Source of the DNA: Muscardinus avellanarius
Lineage: Eukaryota > Chordata > Mammalia > Rodentia > Gliridae
NCBI GenBank assembly: GCA_963383645.1
Contig: OY726565.1
Coordinates: 40,637,944-40,701,943, forward strand
Reading direction: 5' to 3'
Length of the DNA: 64,000 bases
The notes below the pieces were generated by a model, which was not told the origin of the DNA, did no database searches, and saw only the letters and a list, made by a program, of their open reading frames with translations. This document shows, one piece after another, positions 45,237-57,202 of the stretch (the stretch's first letter is position 1; each line of letters begins with the position of its first letter). A program made the translations under genes and the position numbers.

Positions 45237-46029
45237 GACTTCCAGGAAGATGGCGACCGAAAAGCGGGGCTTAAGAGCCCCACTAACAACCAATCCCCAT
45301 TACCACAAAATCAGCGCCTTTCATAGCCAGAAAACACCATCACCAGAGAAACAAAAAAATCACCAGAATCCAGAGAGAAAGCGGACTGAGAACAGAGCTC
45401 AGAGCCACAGAGGAGATACACCGGCCTCACGCCCGAGGACGCGGCAGCAGCGCCATACTGCTGGCGGCAGCGGCAACTTCCCCGGACGGCTACAGCAAGC
45501 CGAGGTGAGCCACTGCGGAACAGCCAGGCGGGATTTCTTGCCGCAGGTAAAATCTAAAGCTCCCAGTGGCTGAGCTCAGCACAAGCTGCAGGGATTCAGA
45601 GTGGAAATCAAAACCAAGAAGAAATATGCCAGCCTCATGGCCGAGGGCGTAGCAGCGGCGCCATATTGCCACCGGCAGCAGCAGCAGCAGAGAATTCACC
45701 GAATCCAGTACAGCTACATCTACGTACTCAAGAACAGCGAGTCAAATTGCGGGCCACAGAGGAGAAATCCCAGTACTGTACTCCCTGGGACTTGACCCAG
45801 TGGGGGATGGGTGGTGGCAGAGATATCACACCATAGGAGAACGTGCAACCTGGCACCCCCCACAGTCTAAAGCAGCCTCTATCGACTCTCTGGGTCGGAG
45901 ACTCTGTGATAAAACCCAGTAAAGGAGTAGTGGGGTCTGAGACACTACTGACTCGAGATCCAGAACACCTTAAGTGAAGTCATAGTGACCCAAGGGAAGA
46001 ACCCAGAGAAGGCACAAACATCTGAAATC
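45237..46029 (+). promoter_or_regulatory. 5' UTR / putative promoter of copy C
   Basis: Begins GACTTCCAGGAAGATGGCGA, then a stem-loop (about 45262-45283). Two similar blocks 208 bp apart (from 45425 and 45633: 'cctcacgcccgagg' / 'cctcatggccgagg', each followed by GCGCCATAYTG) suggest the leader grew by tandem duplication. Confidence 0.6.
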
Positions 46030-46947
46030 ATGGGAAAGAGGAATAATACTGGAGCAATAAATGCCCACAACCCCACAACATCAGAACCCGATAAAACAGA
46101 AAATCAGAGATTTCTAGAAGATCAAATCAGGAAAATAACTGTAGAAATAATAGAGGTGCTTCGAAAAGAACTCAGAGAGAGCCAAAAAGAGATAAAGGAT
46201 GCAATTAATGAAGTAAAGGCCTCAATTCAAAGCACAAACAACCGATTAGACCACATGGAGAACAGAATCTCGCTCTTAGAAGATGATCATTCCAATAATG
46301 AACGCATAGTTTCTAATCTAGAAAAAAATATCCGACAGCAGGAATCTGATATTGAAGAAATATGAGCCCATTTTAAGAGAGCTAACCTAAGAATAATTGG
46401 AATAGAGGAGGGAAAAGAAAGTGAAACCAAAGGGATCAACAATCTCTTCAAGGAAGTAATAGCAGAAAATTTTCCAAACATAGAGCAAGAGGTTGATACA
46501 CAGGTCCAGGAAACTTATAGAACTCCCTTTAGACAGGATTGGAGAAGAGGATCCCCATGCCACATAATTGTCAAAATGACCAATGTGGAAGCCAAGGAGA
46601 GAATCTTAAAAGCAACAAAAACAAAGGGCCAAGTGACATTCAGAGGCAAACCAATTAGAATCACTCCAGACTTCCCAAACCAAGTCATGAGAGCCAGAAG
46701 GGCTTGGAGTAACATATTCCAAACTCTGAAAGAAAACAACTTCCAGCCAAAAATTCCCTACCCAGCAAAACTTTCTATAAAATTAGATGGAGAAATAAGA
46801 AGCTTCCATGACAAACAGAAACTGAAGGAATTTATGTCTTCAAAACCAGCACTAGAGAAAATACTCAAAGAGATTAACTACAAAGAAGAAATAGGTAACA
46901 CACACCAGAACCAGAGAAACAAGAGTTTCCATCCAACAGAGAACTAA
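46030..46947 (+). pseudogene. L1-type ORF1 protein, one nonsense codon (copy C)
   Basis: 305-codon frame with start MGKRNN. Coiled coil about 28-115, RRM-like 119-205, CTD after that. CGA (Arg) is kept at codon 45, where A and B have TGA, but codon 112 is TGA (46363-46365) in place of the Trp seen in A and B (EEIWAH). An in-frame ATG lies 45 bp upstream at 45985; I prefer 46030 because it gives equal length in all copies. Confidence 0.88.
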
Positions 46948-46999
46948 GATTGGTTATCTGTGGAGATTCATTACTTATGTTAGTCTGTTACCTATCTCT

Positions 47000-47690
47000 A
47001 AATGGTATTGTTTGCCTTTATTGTTGTTAATTTTTAGGATTTCTAGTTGGATTATTAATATACCTTCAGATATATAGCATTTGGAAATATTTTATCCCAT
47101 TCTATTAGTAACTGTTAATTCTGTTTACATTGTCTTTGGATATACAATATTTTTTTTATTTTTTAGGGAGTTTGTATACTCTTCTGTTGCCTGTGCCATT
47201 GAAATCATATACAAGAAATCACAGCCAATTTCAGTGTTGTGAGGTTTTATGACCCAGATTTTCTCCTAAAAGTTTATAGTCTTAAGATTTATATTTAGGT
47301 CTTTTATCTATTTTGAGTTAATATTTGTATATCGGATTAGGTAAGGGTCCAACTTTATTCATTTCCATGTAATTATTATGTTTCAACAATATTTAGTTAA
47401 AAGATTATTATTTCCACCACCAAATGTTCGTGGATACCTTGTCAAAAATAACTTGACAATTTAGGGAAGAATTTAGCTCTAGGCTTTCATTTAACTTCGA
47501 TGGTTTATATATCTGCCTTTAGAATAGTACTACACTGTTTTGATTATTGTAGCTTTATATGGTTTGAAATCAGAAAATATATATCTTCTAGCTTTGTTCT
47601 TTTTCAAGATCATTTTGGGTATCTAGAGTCCATATTCCATATTAGGATAGATTTTTTTCTGAAAAATATATATATAAATATATGATAGTT
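47000..47690 (-). mobile_element. Captured L1 ORF2 3' segment, antisense within copy C
   Basis: The minus strand follows the late ORF2 region; for example 'cccagattttctcctaaaag' on the plus strand is the reverse of an ENLG-type block. Frames are dead. Confidence 0.8.
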
Positions 47691-48269
47691 TCACCTAAAA
47701 AAATAAAAAAAAATTCTCTGGTAAGAAAGAAAGTAAAAAGAAATATTGAAATGTTATCTTTAAGTCATCAAAAGCTTGGTATCAGACAAATGAAACTGTT
47801 ATGTGAGATTATCATTTTTAATTTTGGATAAATTGCTATAATACTAGATGTCAACCACTAAGCCCAGCATGGGAGGGGGGGATGGGGAGAGTATGGGTGG
47901 GGATCGGGTGGGGGCTGACTGGGCGATGTGTGCATGTATGTCTACAAAAGTTTGTATCCCACTATGATGTATGAATACAGTGCACCAATAAAAAATAAAA
48001 TTAAAAAAAAGAAATAAATTGGTTATGGAAATAATCTATTTATGCACACATATCTGTCTGATGTCTAGATGAAACACAGTGCATCAGAAAGTTATCGGGG
48101 TTGAAGTCATTTGGTAGCTGAAAGTGGTAAGGGAAGGGATCTGAAATAAGAGAATAAATTCAAAGTGTATGAAAACAGTATTTAGGACTTTGGGCCCCTG
48201 TCTGCTCATCAAAGCCAGGACAAACCCCTCTCCCACCCGAGAAGACTTGGGGATTGTTACTGGAGAGAA

Positions 48270-48440
48270 CAAGTTCTATGAAGCTCAGGTACAGATGAAG
48301 GTGGGGTGACAAGACTTGATGAGATCTTTTAGCAGAAATAGTAGAGAATGAGGGGATATAGGGAGGGAAATATATCAAGTGATGTGTGCATGTATGCTTG
48401 TATCACTTTGAATTTCCCTATGATGCATAATTATTATTTT
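48270..48440 (+). mobile_element. L1 3' UTR fragment, plus strand
   Basis: 'agtgatgtgtgcatgtatgc' and 'ccctatgatgcataattatt' match the 3' UTR end of copy C. It meets an oppositely oriented one at 48440. Confidence 0.65.
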
Positions 48441-48790
48441 AAAAAATGTATTTACTGATGCATTGTAATCATACATCTTAATGGGGTATAAGATGATAGA
48501 GGATTAAATGCACACATCACTGATTTAGCCCTTCCCCAATTCTCATCTCATTCCCTTTCCCCTCCCTCCTTCTGTTTGGCTTAGTGATTGACTTTGATAA
48601 GTTTGTGAATGTACATTGTGTACATTAGGGAATTTCCTTCTACCTCCATCACAGCCCCCTCAGTTAGGTCAATCTATAGTTTCTCCTTCCTCATCTATTG
48701 TTCCTCCTATGGCCCTTTTTCTCCATGGCTTCTGCATATAAGGGGGAGTATATGATGAATAATTATATTGTGCCAATAAAAGTATATAAA
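48440..48790 (-). mobile_element. L1 3' UTR fragment, minus strand
   Basis: 'actgatgcattgtaatcata' and 'aaatgcacacatcactgatt' on the plus strand mirror the end of copies A and B. A CT-rich 3' UTR body follows. Confidence 0.65.
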
Positions 48791-49877
48791 ATGTAGAGAA
48801 TGTATATATAAATTATATTGAGATTTATATTGAGATTATTGAAACTGTTTATGTGGCTTGGAAAAGAGAAAACTAATTTGATAGTGCCTTCCTGGTTTAC
48901 ATAATGAACTTATATGTGTGTTGGAAGGAATCATAGATAACATGAATAGTTCTTTCTGTCTTGTCTTAAGTGTCTTCTTCAACAGAATTATACAAGTTAT
49001 GAATTTATAAGTTATTTTCCCTCAAAAAATGGGGAATTTTATAAAACTATGCCAATGATATAAAAGACAGTATATTCTATGTTCTCTTTGGTTGGAATAA
49101 CTATATTTGGATGTTAGGTATCCCCTTTCCCCTCAATAATCCTTTAATTTTCTTTTTGATTTTCATTCTTATTTCTCTTTTTCTAGTTTCTGGTAGCTTT
49201 TCTCAACTTTGTTTTTCACCCTTCTGTTGAATTCTTCATTCTGCTATTGTATTTTTAATTTCTCAGAGGTTTTCTTTTGTTCTCTGATGGTTCTTTGTTT
49301 TCCAGCCTCCTATTTTTATTTCATGGCTGCAATGTCCTCTCTTCTGAGTACATTGTTATATTTTGAAACTTTGAAGCTACCTGCTCTGTTCCTTAGTGTT
49401 TCTTGTAAACAGTTGTAAAAACAGTTTTCCCATCTGTTCGTTTTGATTGCTGTCTTTCATAAGGGGGTGATCTTTAAGATAGAAGCAGTACAAAATGGAC
49501 TGGAAGCCACTTTTGGGTGGAGGATATAAACTGTTGGGCACTGTGGAAGTTCTGGTAGGCCTTTTGGTCAACTATCTTTGATAGTTTCTCTACAGTTAAG
49601 ACCTTTCTCCAGAGAGGAATTCATTAATCTTCTGTCTGCAAAATCGAATTCTGCTTACGAGGTCCTGCCAGCTGAACAGGGACTGGTGCTGGAGGTCTTT
49701 AAAACTGATACCCTTATAGTTTTTAACAGGGAACCTCACATCCATCTTTATCTGAGTCTGGATCCAGCATCCCCTGAATTCAGTTTTCTAGATAGTAATC
49801 ATTCAGTCTTTGACAGGGAAAGAGACTTCACCTGGCTACCATGGGTGGTAAAAATGAGTTGGGCTTATAATTGCCTT
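48791..49877. other. No recognised feature; one unassigned 130-codon frame
   Basis: AT-rich to 49.4 kb. The frame 49578-49967 encodes 129 residues (from MIVSLQLRPF), but its last third runs into the SINE at 49878, so it is probably not a gene. No domain recognised. Confidence 0.4.
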
Positions 49878-50097
49878 CTTTATGGTGGGGAGAAGTTACT
49901 GGAGGCTGAACCCAGGAGCATTTCACCTCTGAGGTACACCCCAACCTTATTTAATTTTTTATTTTGAGACAGGAACTTCCTAGGTTTTTGAGGTTCTCAC
50001 TAAGTTGCTGAAGCTGGCCTCTAACTAGTGATCCTAATGTTTTAGCCTCCCAAGTACCAGAATTACAGGTGTGTGCCATCATGCCCAGCTCTACTTG
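49878..50097 (-). mobile_element. SINE, long B1-ID dimer
   Basis: Minus-strand dimer, diverged. Confidence 0.83.
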
Positions 50098-50186
50098 CCT
50101 AGTTTATACATTTTTAATCCTGTTTTTAGACTCACTGCTCTGCTGTCTTTAGAGATAGCTTGTGCCTTCATCCCTGAGGCATTATG

Positions 50187-50797
50187 CCAGTGTTTGGCAA
50201 ACTGTAGTCTGCTAGCTGAACATGATATGCCCTCTCCTTCCAGTCTCTTCCTGTTCTTAAAAAGTTTTTGTAATACAGCTATTCTCATAGACACATATTG
50301 TCTATAGTTGCAGAGATGAGAGTTGTGATAGTGATATTGAAATATGCAAGGCCTATAATATTGACTATCTGAAATACATTCAACCACTAGCTCTGGTTTG
50401 AATGTGTCCCCTCCATAATTTGTGCATTAAAACTTTATGGCCCATATAATAGGATGGATAGATGATTAGCTTGTAAGAGGTGTTTAGGAGGTGATTAGGT
50501 TGTTAGTCCCCTCCTCTGTGAATTATATTAAAGTCCTTATAATAATAGAGGTGCACACAGCACTCGGCCCTCTGTCTCCTGCCACAAGAACACACAGAGG
50601 ATGCAGCCCTTGAGACACCATCTTGAAAGCAGACAACTGTCCTGTGGGTGCCTTGATCTTAGAATTTCCAGCTTCCACAGCTATAAGAAATAAACTTCTG
50701 TTCTTTATAAATTATCCAGTTTCAGGGATTTTGTACTAGCAGCACAAAAGCACTAAGATAAGGAATCATGCCCTATAAAGTTGCTGACTCCTACATT
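50187..50797 (+). mobile_element. Old hAT-like DNA transposon, split by an LTR
   Basis: 'ccagtgtttggcaaactgta' at the left and 'ataaagttgctgactcc' at the right resemble the ends of the element at 25829. The inside shares 'aaagtttttgtaatacagct' and a 'cacatattgtctatagttgc' block with the general family pattern. The LTR at about 50392-50762 interrupts it. Confidence 0.55.
50392..50762 (+). mobile_element. MLT1/MaLR-type LTR
   Basis: 'ctctggtttgaatgtgtccc' start, 'ggaggtgattaggttgttag', 'gccacaagaacacacagagg', 'agaaataaacttctgttctt' (poly(A) signal), 'ttataaattatccagtttca' end. This is the standard order of an ERVL-MaLR LTR. Confidence 0.85.
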
Positions 50798-51054
50798 ATA
50801 GTGTGACTCAACCTGATTCTGGATTTTCTCTTGTGGCCCAGTGTTAACTGCTGGGATAAAAATATGCAAAAGTAGCTGGAGGCTTTTGCCCAAGGGTTAT
50901 TACACATAACCCTACCTACACCCAGTGGTTCTCCATCCTCTTTCCTTTGTGAACTGGCCATGATATTTGGGGTATGCAAAGTAGGCTGTCTGCACCTGCA
51001 TTTGAAGGACTGCTGGTACAGCAAAGATAGAAAAGTAAGCTGCTGGGTTGGCAT

Positions 51055-51405
51055 GGTAACAAGATAAGATAAATGGACACTGAGACCTAGAAAATTACAG
51101 ACTCAGGGACTTAAAAGGGGGACTGAAATACACCATGTATCCCCTCACATAGTCACTGATTAAGCTTGGTTATGTCAGACCAGGCTGGCTGTCCTTGAAA
51201 AAATAAAGAAGAATAAACTAAATATAATATCTAGAGTCCAGAGGGAGTGGCAGTGTCTTGTTTTGAGGCACCTCATCACCTTAGTGTGATGCTTTCACTC
51301 TCACTTTGCAATAAATCCTACTTTAACTTGGCAAAGATTTGTCCTGGCTTATTATTTTTATATGGGCCGAGAAAAAGAACCCACGGGTGGGTTACACCTT
51401 GTTAC
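51055..51405 (+). mobile_element. Probable ERV LTR
   Basis: 'tcactttgcaataaatccta' looks like R with a poly(A) signal, followed by a U5-like part ending near 51405. A second 'aataaa' lies at 51202. Boundaries uncertain; class I suspected. Confidence 0.5.
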
Positions 51406-51409
51406 ACCT

Positions 51410-52700
51410 TGTACTTTCTAAATTGCTAAGTTGCTTATCATTTTCCCTCTATGTTTTATATTTCAAAATTTTATACTGTTTTATTGTCTCTCATTCTCTT
51501 TGTCTTTGCTACTTTTTATCTTTTCCCTCATAGTGTAAATTTAGCATAGGGTTTTAGGAAAAGGGTAGAGAGGTATACACTGTGTTCACTCTGCCATGTC
51601 CTATTTGAAATTTGAGGTAAGAATCATTAATGCCAGTAGACAAGAAAACCAAGTTTGCAGAAAGATAATTGCTCCCGGCCACAGAGTAGATTTGGGGTGC
51701 ATACCCAGTTCTCTTTGAGTCTCCAAGGCAAATTCTACAAGGGCAATCACTTTGTTTATCATTTTATCCTTAAAACATTGACTGGCATTTAGGATGTACT
51801 GGATATTTATTATAGTCTTTGCTGTTAGGTTCACGTTTGTAACAATTATACTTCATCATCTTCAAGAAGTGTTGATCTTCCCAGGGGTATTTGTTGTCTC
51901 TGGACTGGTCACATTGTGAATCAGGAATCATATAGAGCCGAGTTTTCACTAACTGGTCTTGTAACATCAGGGCAGAGGTAACTCTTTAGGTTTTAGAACA
52001 TTCCAATTTTTTTACCCCTCTCAGTGTGACTGTAAGAATTAATTAAATGAGATATGTGTCTGAAAGTTCACTGAAAAGTATAAAGTGTGAAATGGAAGGC
52101 TCTGTTGCCACAGTTTATAATTTTAGTATCACCAAATGTATAATTTAAAATTAATGCAAATAATAACCATACCACAGTATGTGTTCCTTCCTTATTCAAA
52201 TATGTTTGGTTTGGCTCTGGTTTTCTCCTATATCACTGACAACTTGTTTTCAATATCCTAGGTGGTTTTTCTTTTTCTTTCTAATTTTTAAATGTTGGAG
52301 GAAACAGAAATGAATTCTCTCATTCTTCTTTTCTCTCTTTACATTCTTTCCATAGATGTTCTCATTCCATGGTTTAAAATATTGTCTAGCTTTATTAATT
52401 CTCACACATTTTTATCTCTTTAATTTTTCTCTAATCTCTGGAAATCTCTTTTATAATACATCTACATGGATACTTAATAAGCACCTTAAATATAGCATAT
52501 TACTTTATTCCAGGAGCTCTCAACTCTGGTAGTACTGATATTTTAGGCTAGATAATTTTTCATCATACTTTTTCCCTTTGTCATCTCTGACCTGGATGAG
52601 GTCAATAGCCTTCCACATGGTCTCCCTGCTTTTACTGATGTTCTTTATGCAGAAGTCACTGCAACTTTGTAGAAATATAAATTGGATATCATTACCCTTT
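51410..52700. other. No recognised feature
   Basis: AT-rich sequence with no clear repeat or exon. Confidence 0.4.
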
Positions 52701-52706
52701 AACTTA

Positions 52707-52906
52707 AACTTTTTTTTTGGTACTGGGGATGGAACACAGGGGCATTGTACCTGTGAGCAACAACACCAGCCCTATTTTTTAGTCTTTTTTATTTTTGAAA
52801 CAGGGTCTCACTGAGTTGCAAAGGGCCTTGCTAAGTAGCTGAGGAGATTCTCTGGTCTCCACTTCCTGAATGCTGAGATTACAAGTGTGCACCACCATGC
52901 CTTTCC
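52707..52906 (-). mobile_element. SINE, long B1-ID dimer
   Basis: Minus-strand dimer lacking part of the left half. Confidence 0.85.
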
Positions 52907-53645
52907 CTAACTTAAAACTTTTTAATGGCTTCTCATCATACTACTAATAAAAATTAATCTCCTTGTTAAAAATACAAAAAGTTTACAAGTGCTACTGCAT
53001 TTTGTGTGAGAAATAAGAAATATGCCTGCTCATCTTTATAAAAAGAAATAGCAGAAGTGTAAACCACAAAACAATGAAGTTGGTTTCTTTAGAAGATGGT
53101 GAAAGAGGGGAGACAGGGTAAAAAGAACTGGAGATGGGGCAACCAAGTATAAATTTTTGTATAATTTTAATTTTGTACAAACTGCATTACCTCTGTCTTG
53201 GTTGGCTTTGTGGTTTTGGGCAAGGCAGTGAGAAAAGTATAAACAAATATCCAGAGTTTTTTAGTAGGTTTGATTTTTATCTTGGTATAGGTAAAGCAAT
53301 TCTGAGGCTACTTTTAGCGTATATGGGTTTAAGCACATGAATAAATGAATTGATATTGTTGGGAGCTTGGGTTCACAATGGAAGAAGAGATACAGAAAAA
53401 TAAAATGGGAGAAGGTAAGCAAGGTCCCTGTGGAAAGGGATTAGAATTGGATCATTGTTGTGAATCTGTAATTCTAAAGGGGTTACATATCGATGCATAT
53501 GCTTGTAAATGTGTACAAGCTTGTGCATAAGTACACACATGCATGTATTTCCTAAGTCTATTGAAAAATTTCAGAAACAAAGAACCCCAGTCGCAGGTTT
53601 TTGTCTTAAGATGACTTCCTGCTAAAATAATTTAAAATTCCTTGT
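52907..53645. other. No recognised feature
   Basis: No repeat or exon recognised. Confidence 0.4.
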
Positions 53646-53660
53646 AGAAATAAGAGTTCC

Positions 53661-53887
53661 TAGATGGGCGTGGTGGCGCATGCTTGTAATCCCTGCGCTT
53701 GGGAGGCTGAGACAGGAGGATCACACAGGTTCAAAGCCAGCCTCAGCTACTTAGTGAGGCTCTCAGCAACTTAATGAAACCCTGTTTCTAAATAAAATAT
53801 AAAAAATAGGTCTGGGAGTATAGTCCGGAGGTAGAAAGCCTCTGGGTTCCACCCCCTGCAATCCCCCCCCACACACACACAAAAAAG
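53661..53887 (+). mobile_element. SINE, long B1-ID dimer, with TSD
   Basis: Full dimer with a C-run and CA-rich tail. GAAATAAGAGTTCCT flanks both sides (about 53646 and 53888). Confidence 0.93.
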
Positions 53888-54044
53888 AAATAAGAGTTCC
53901 TTGCTGATTCTAGGGCTAAGGCAGGAAAGCTAATAGATGGTCCTAGTGTATCTAATTTTGTCAAATTACTGTGGGGTTCAAATATTGTAGCCACTAGCTT
54001 CCTGTGGCAATTTAAAATTACACTAATTAAAATAAAATAAAATT

Positions 54045-54270
54045 ATTGGGTGTGGTGGCGCACGCTTGTAATCTCAGACTTTGGAAGGCTGAGACAGGAG
54101 GATCACGGTGTGAAGACAGCCTCAGTTACTTAGTGAGTCCCTTTGCAACTAAGTGAAATCCTGCTTCAAAATAAAGAATAAAAAATAGGGCTGCAGGTTA
54201 GCTCAGAGGTAGAATGCCCCTGGGTTCCATCCCTAGTACTGCAAAAAAAAAAAAAAAAAAAAAAAAAAAT
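54045..54270 (+). mobile_element. SINE, long B1-ID dimer
   Basis: Full dimer with about 28 A in its tail. Confidence 0.9.
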
Positions 54271-54845
54271 CAGTTCCTCATTTGCACTAGCTGTATTTTG
54301 GTTGTTCAATAGCTATATCTATTAAGTGGCTATAATATTAGATGGCACAAATATGAAACATTTCCATAATTGCAGAAAGTTTCATTGGGCAGAATTATGT
54401 TAGGAAGTATAAAGGAATGTGCCAAGAAGACCACATAACAATGATATATGGGTCAGCTTGAAGGGACTCCTGTTGACCAAGATTAAGGGCATTTGAACAT
54501 CAAAATAAATAAAAATCATTAATTACTTATCTACCATTGGAAAAATAAAAATCTGTGAATTTATATTAATGATCAATATATTATGCATAGATAAGTGGGA
54601 AAGAAATAAAAACTCCTACTTTATAGTAAAATGTCAAGGACCACTGGTAAAAATGGATGGAATCATGACATCTTGAATCACTATCTTGCCACCATCATAA
54701 TAAAGATTTGTTCAGACAAAATTCATTAATGGACCATAAGTCTAGATGGAAATTTTGATGATGAACAGGATCTTTTCATGATATTCTCCATATTGTTTAT
54801 TTGTTGCAAGAAAAATAATTATAATTTTTCTGTCAAGAAATCAGA
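54271..54845. other. No recognised feature
   Basis: AT-rich, no repeat or exon recognised. Confidence 0.4.
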
Positions 54846-54847
54846 AG

Positions 54848-55029
54848 TCATATATGGTGGCACATGCCTGTAATCCCAGTACTCAGTAGGCTGAGACAGG
54901 AAGATTGCAGGTTCAAGGATATAGTCAGCAACTAAGCAAGACACTCAGAAAGTAGCGAGACCCTGTTTCCCAACAAAAAATAAAAATGCCTGGGGGTGTA
55001 GCTTGGAGATAGAATGCCAGATTCAGTTC

Positions 55030-55079
<50 letters not shown>
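54848..55079 (+). mobile_element. SINE (B1-ID dimer) with (CA)n tail
   Basis: Diverged dimer, then (CA)n at 55034-55079. Confidence 0.87.
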
Positions 55080-55081
<2 letters not shown>

Positions 55082-55662
55082 AAAGAAAATAAATCAAGTA
55101 GTATCTTGGCTGTGTAATCAAAATCAACATTATCAGAGTGAGACAGAAGGACACTAAGTTCCTCTAGATGCACTACCCTGAGAAGGTCCAACATCACTCA
55201 GGGAGAACCATGGCTGCGATCTGTTACTTGAACTTGATCATGAAAAATCCACAAGGCAAGTCTAAAATAAGTAATATGATATTTGAGACATAATAACTAA
55301 ACAAAACACCTAATTCTATACAGGATTCTGAAGGGGAGGGAAAAAAGCCATGAAAGACATTATTGGATTAGTTGATAAAATGGGGTTATGCTTGGGCAAT
55401 TATATAAAACTATGATATTAATGCCAATTTTCCTAAAGTGATTACTGTAGTGTCATTATGTAAGAGATACTCCTATTATTAGGAAATAAAATACATATTT
55501 AAGTGTCTAGGGGCAAAGGGTCATGATGCATACAATCTTCTCGCAAATGGTTAAAAAAATACACAGAGTATATTAGAACACATGCATAGAAAGACAGCAC
55601 AAGTGATCAAAACAAACCGGCCAAATATCAACAGTAGACAAATCTGGATAAAAGGAATGTGA
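55080..55662. other. No recognised feature
   Basis: AT-rich, no repeat or exon recognised. Confidence 0.4.
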
Positions 55663-55664
55663 GT

Positions 55665-55797
55665 CATCTTTTTTTTTTTTTTTTGTGGGTCTGGGGATGG
55701 AACCCAGGGGCATTTGATCTCTGATCTACACCCCCTGCCCTATTTTTTATTCTTTATTTTGAAACCAGGTCTTACTGAGTTGCAGAGGGCCTCACAT
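55665..55797 (-). mobile_element. Truncated SINE (ID-like half and linker)
   Basis: Minus-strand copy that stops after 'gttgcagagggcctcac', so the B1-like half is missing. Confidence 0.85.
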
Positions 55798-56302
55798 CAT
55801 GGAGGCCGGAAGCAACAGAGCAAGTCAGGGAAGGAAGAGCCATACATATGATCTCCAAGGTGAAGCCCAGGGAGCACCTCCTCCAGCCACACCCTACTGG
55901 CCTACTGAGTACCACCCAGGTAAATCCACTACAATGGATATATCCACTGCTGGGACTACAGCCCTCATGGCTCATTTACATCAACTCCAAACATTAATAA
56001 ATGAGCCTGTTAGGGGACATTTTGTTCCTAACTATAACAGAGGTCTTTTGGAAACTCTATGTATTTCTTCTTTGCATTCATCACTAACTGAGATTGTTCA
56101 CTTTTTAAAAGAGCTCATGCTCTGGAATCAGACATCCCAGTCTCCAGCCCATATTTAATGAGATAATGGCTATACAGTGTTCACTGCTGATAGTAATCTA
56201 TTAATAAAAATTGGCATTTTAATTATTATGTCAGTATAGAACAAAGCTTGTCAGATCATAGGTGGTTAATAAATATTGGATTGCCAAATGTAAGAATGCT
56301 AT
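55798..56302. other. No recognised feature; unassigned 119-aa frame
   Basis: The plus frame 55799-56158 has no known domain, no cleanly placed splice sites and AT-rich ends. Not called a gene. Confidence 0.4.
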
Positions 56303-56305
56303 TTC

Positions 56306-56512
56306 TCAGGTGGATGTGGTGGCACATGCTTGTGGTTCCAGTACTTGGAAGGCTGAGAGGAGGATCTGGGTTCGTGGCCAGCCACAGCTACTTAGCGAGG
56401 CCCTCTGCAACTTAGTAGCCCTGTTTTAAAATAAAGAATAAGATAGGAGTGGGGGTGTAGCTCAGAGGCCAAATGCCCCTGGGTTCAATCCCTAGCACTG
56501 AAAAAAAAAATG
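56306..56512 (+). mobile_element. SINE, long B1-ID dimer
   Basis: Full dimer ending 'ttcaatccctagcactg' plus A tail. Confidence 0.88.
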
Positions 56513-56985
56513 CCATTCTCACTTATTTTTATTATTTTATTTTGGAAGAGCCTTCCTAACTTTGGATATTGCATCTATTTGCTTTCTTTTGTTAACAAAG
56601 TATACTTATGAGTTAAAATTTTAAAATATCATTTTTGGGAATTGATTTATGATATTGTTCATAAGATTCTAATCTTAGATTTTTGTACATATTGTTATGA
56701 TTACAATAGATTTTCCCAGTGATTTTAAAAGCACTTAAAAGCCTAATATTTATTTTTTAATAGTGGCATTAGTCTTTGTTTCCCAGTGAATTGCAACAGA
56801 TACAATAGGATGACAGTGAATCTGTGGCCCTCATTTTCTCCTTTACTTGCTTTATTATATTTTTTCTACCAAAATTCCCTAAGAATTCCTTTTAGAGAAA
56901 AAGAAAAATCTATTTTATTTAGTTCTATAACTCATAGTAATAATAATATTTTAGCTTGCTTCTGCTGTTTCATATTTCTATCCAT
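56513..56985. other. No recognised feature
   Basis: AT-rich. Confidence 0.4.
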
Positions 56986-56989
56986 TGTG

Positions 56990-57202
56990 ATTTTTTTGGG
57001 GGGGTCTGGGGATGGAACCCAGGGGCATTCTACCTCTGAGCTACACCCCCTGCCCTATTTTTTATTTCTTATTTTGAAACCGGGTTTCACTGAGTTGCAG
57101 AGGACCTTACTATGGTAGCTGAGGCTGTCCACGTAACACGATCCTCCGGTCTCAGCCTCCCAAATGCTGGGATTACAAGCATGCGCCACCACGCCTGGCT
57201 AT
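56990..57202 (-). mobile_element. SINE, long B1-ID dimer
   Basis: Minus-strand full dimer. 'tatccattgtgattt' flanks both sides (about 56979 and 57200), a likely TSD. Confidence 0.92.

Larger units (their letters stand above)
45237..48010 (+). mobile_element. ORF1-only L1 composite (HAL1-like), copy C
   Basis: 5' UTR (45237-46029), ORF1 (46030-46947), antisense old ORF2 segment (about 47000-47690), L1-type 3' UTR ('gtatcccactatgatgtatg', 'gtgcaccaataaaaaataaa') and A-rich tail. Length 2774 bp against 2769 for copy B. GAAATA lies directly before the start and after the tail (45231-45236, 48011-48016); it is short, so weak as a TSD. No ORF2 in sense. Confidence 0.88.

Noticed and set aside
49578..49967. 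129-aa frame as a possible novel gene
   Set aside because: Its 3' third is SINE sequence in antisense, and nothing else supports coding.
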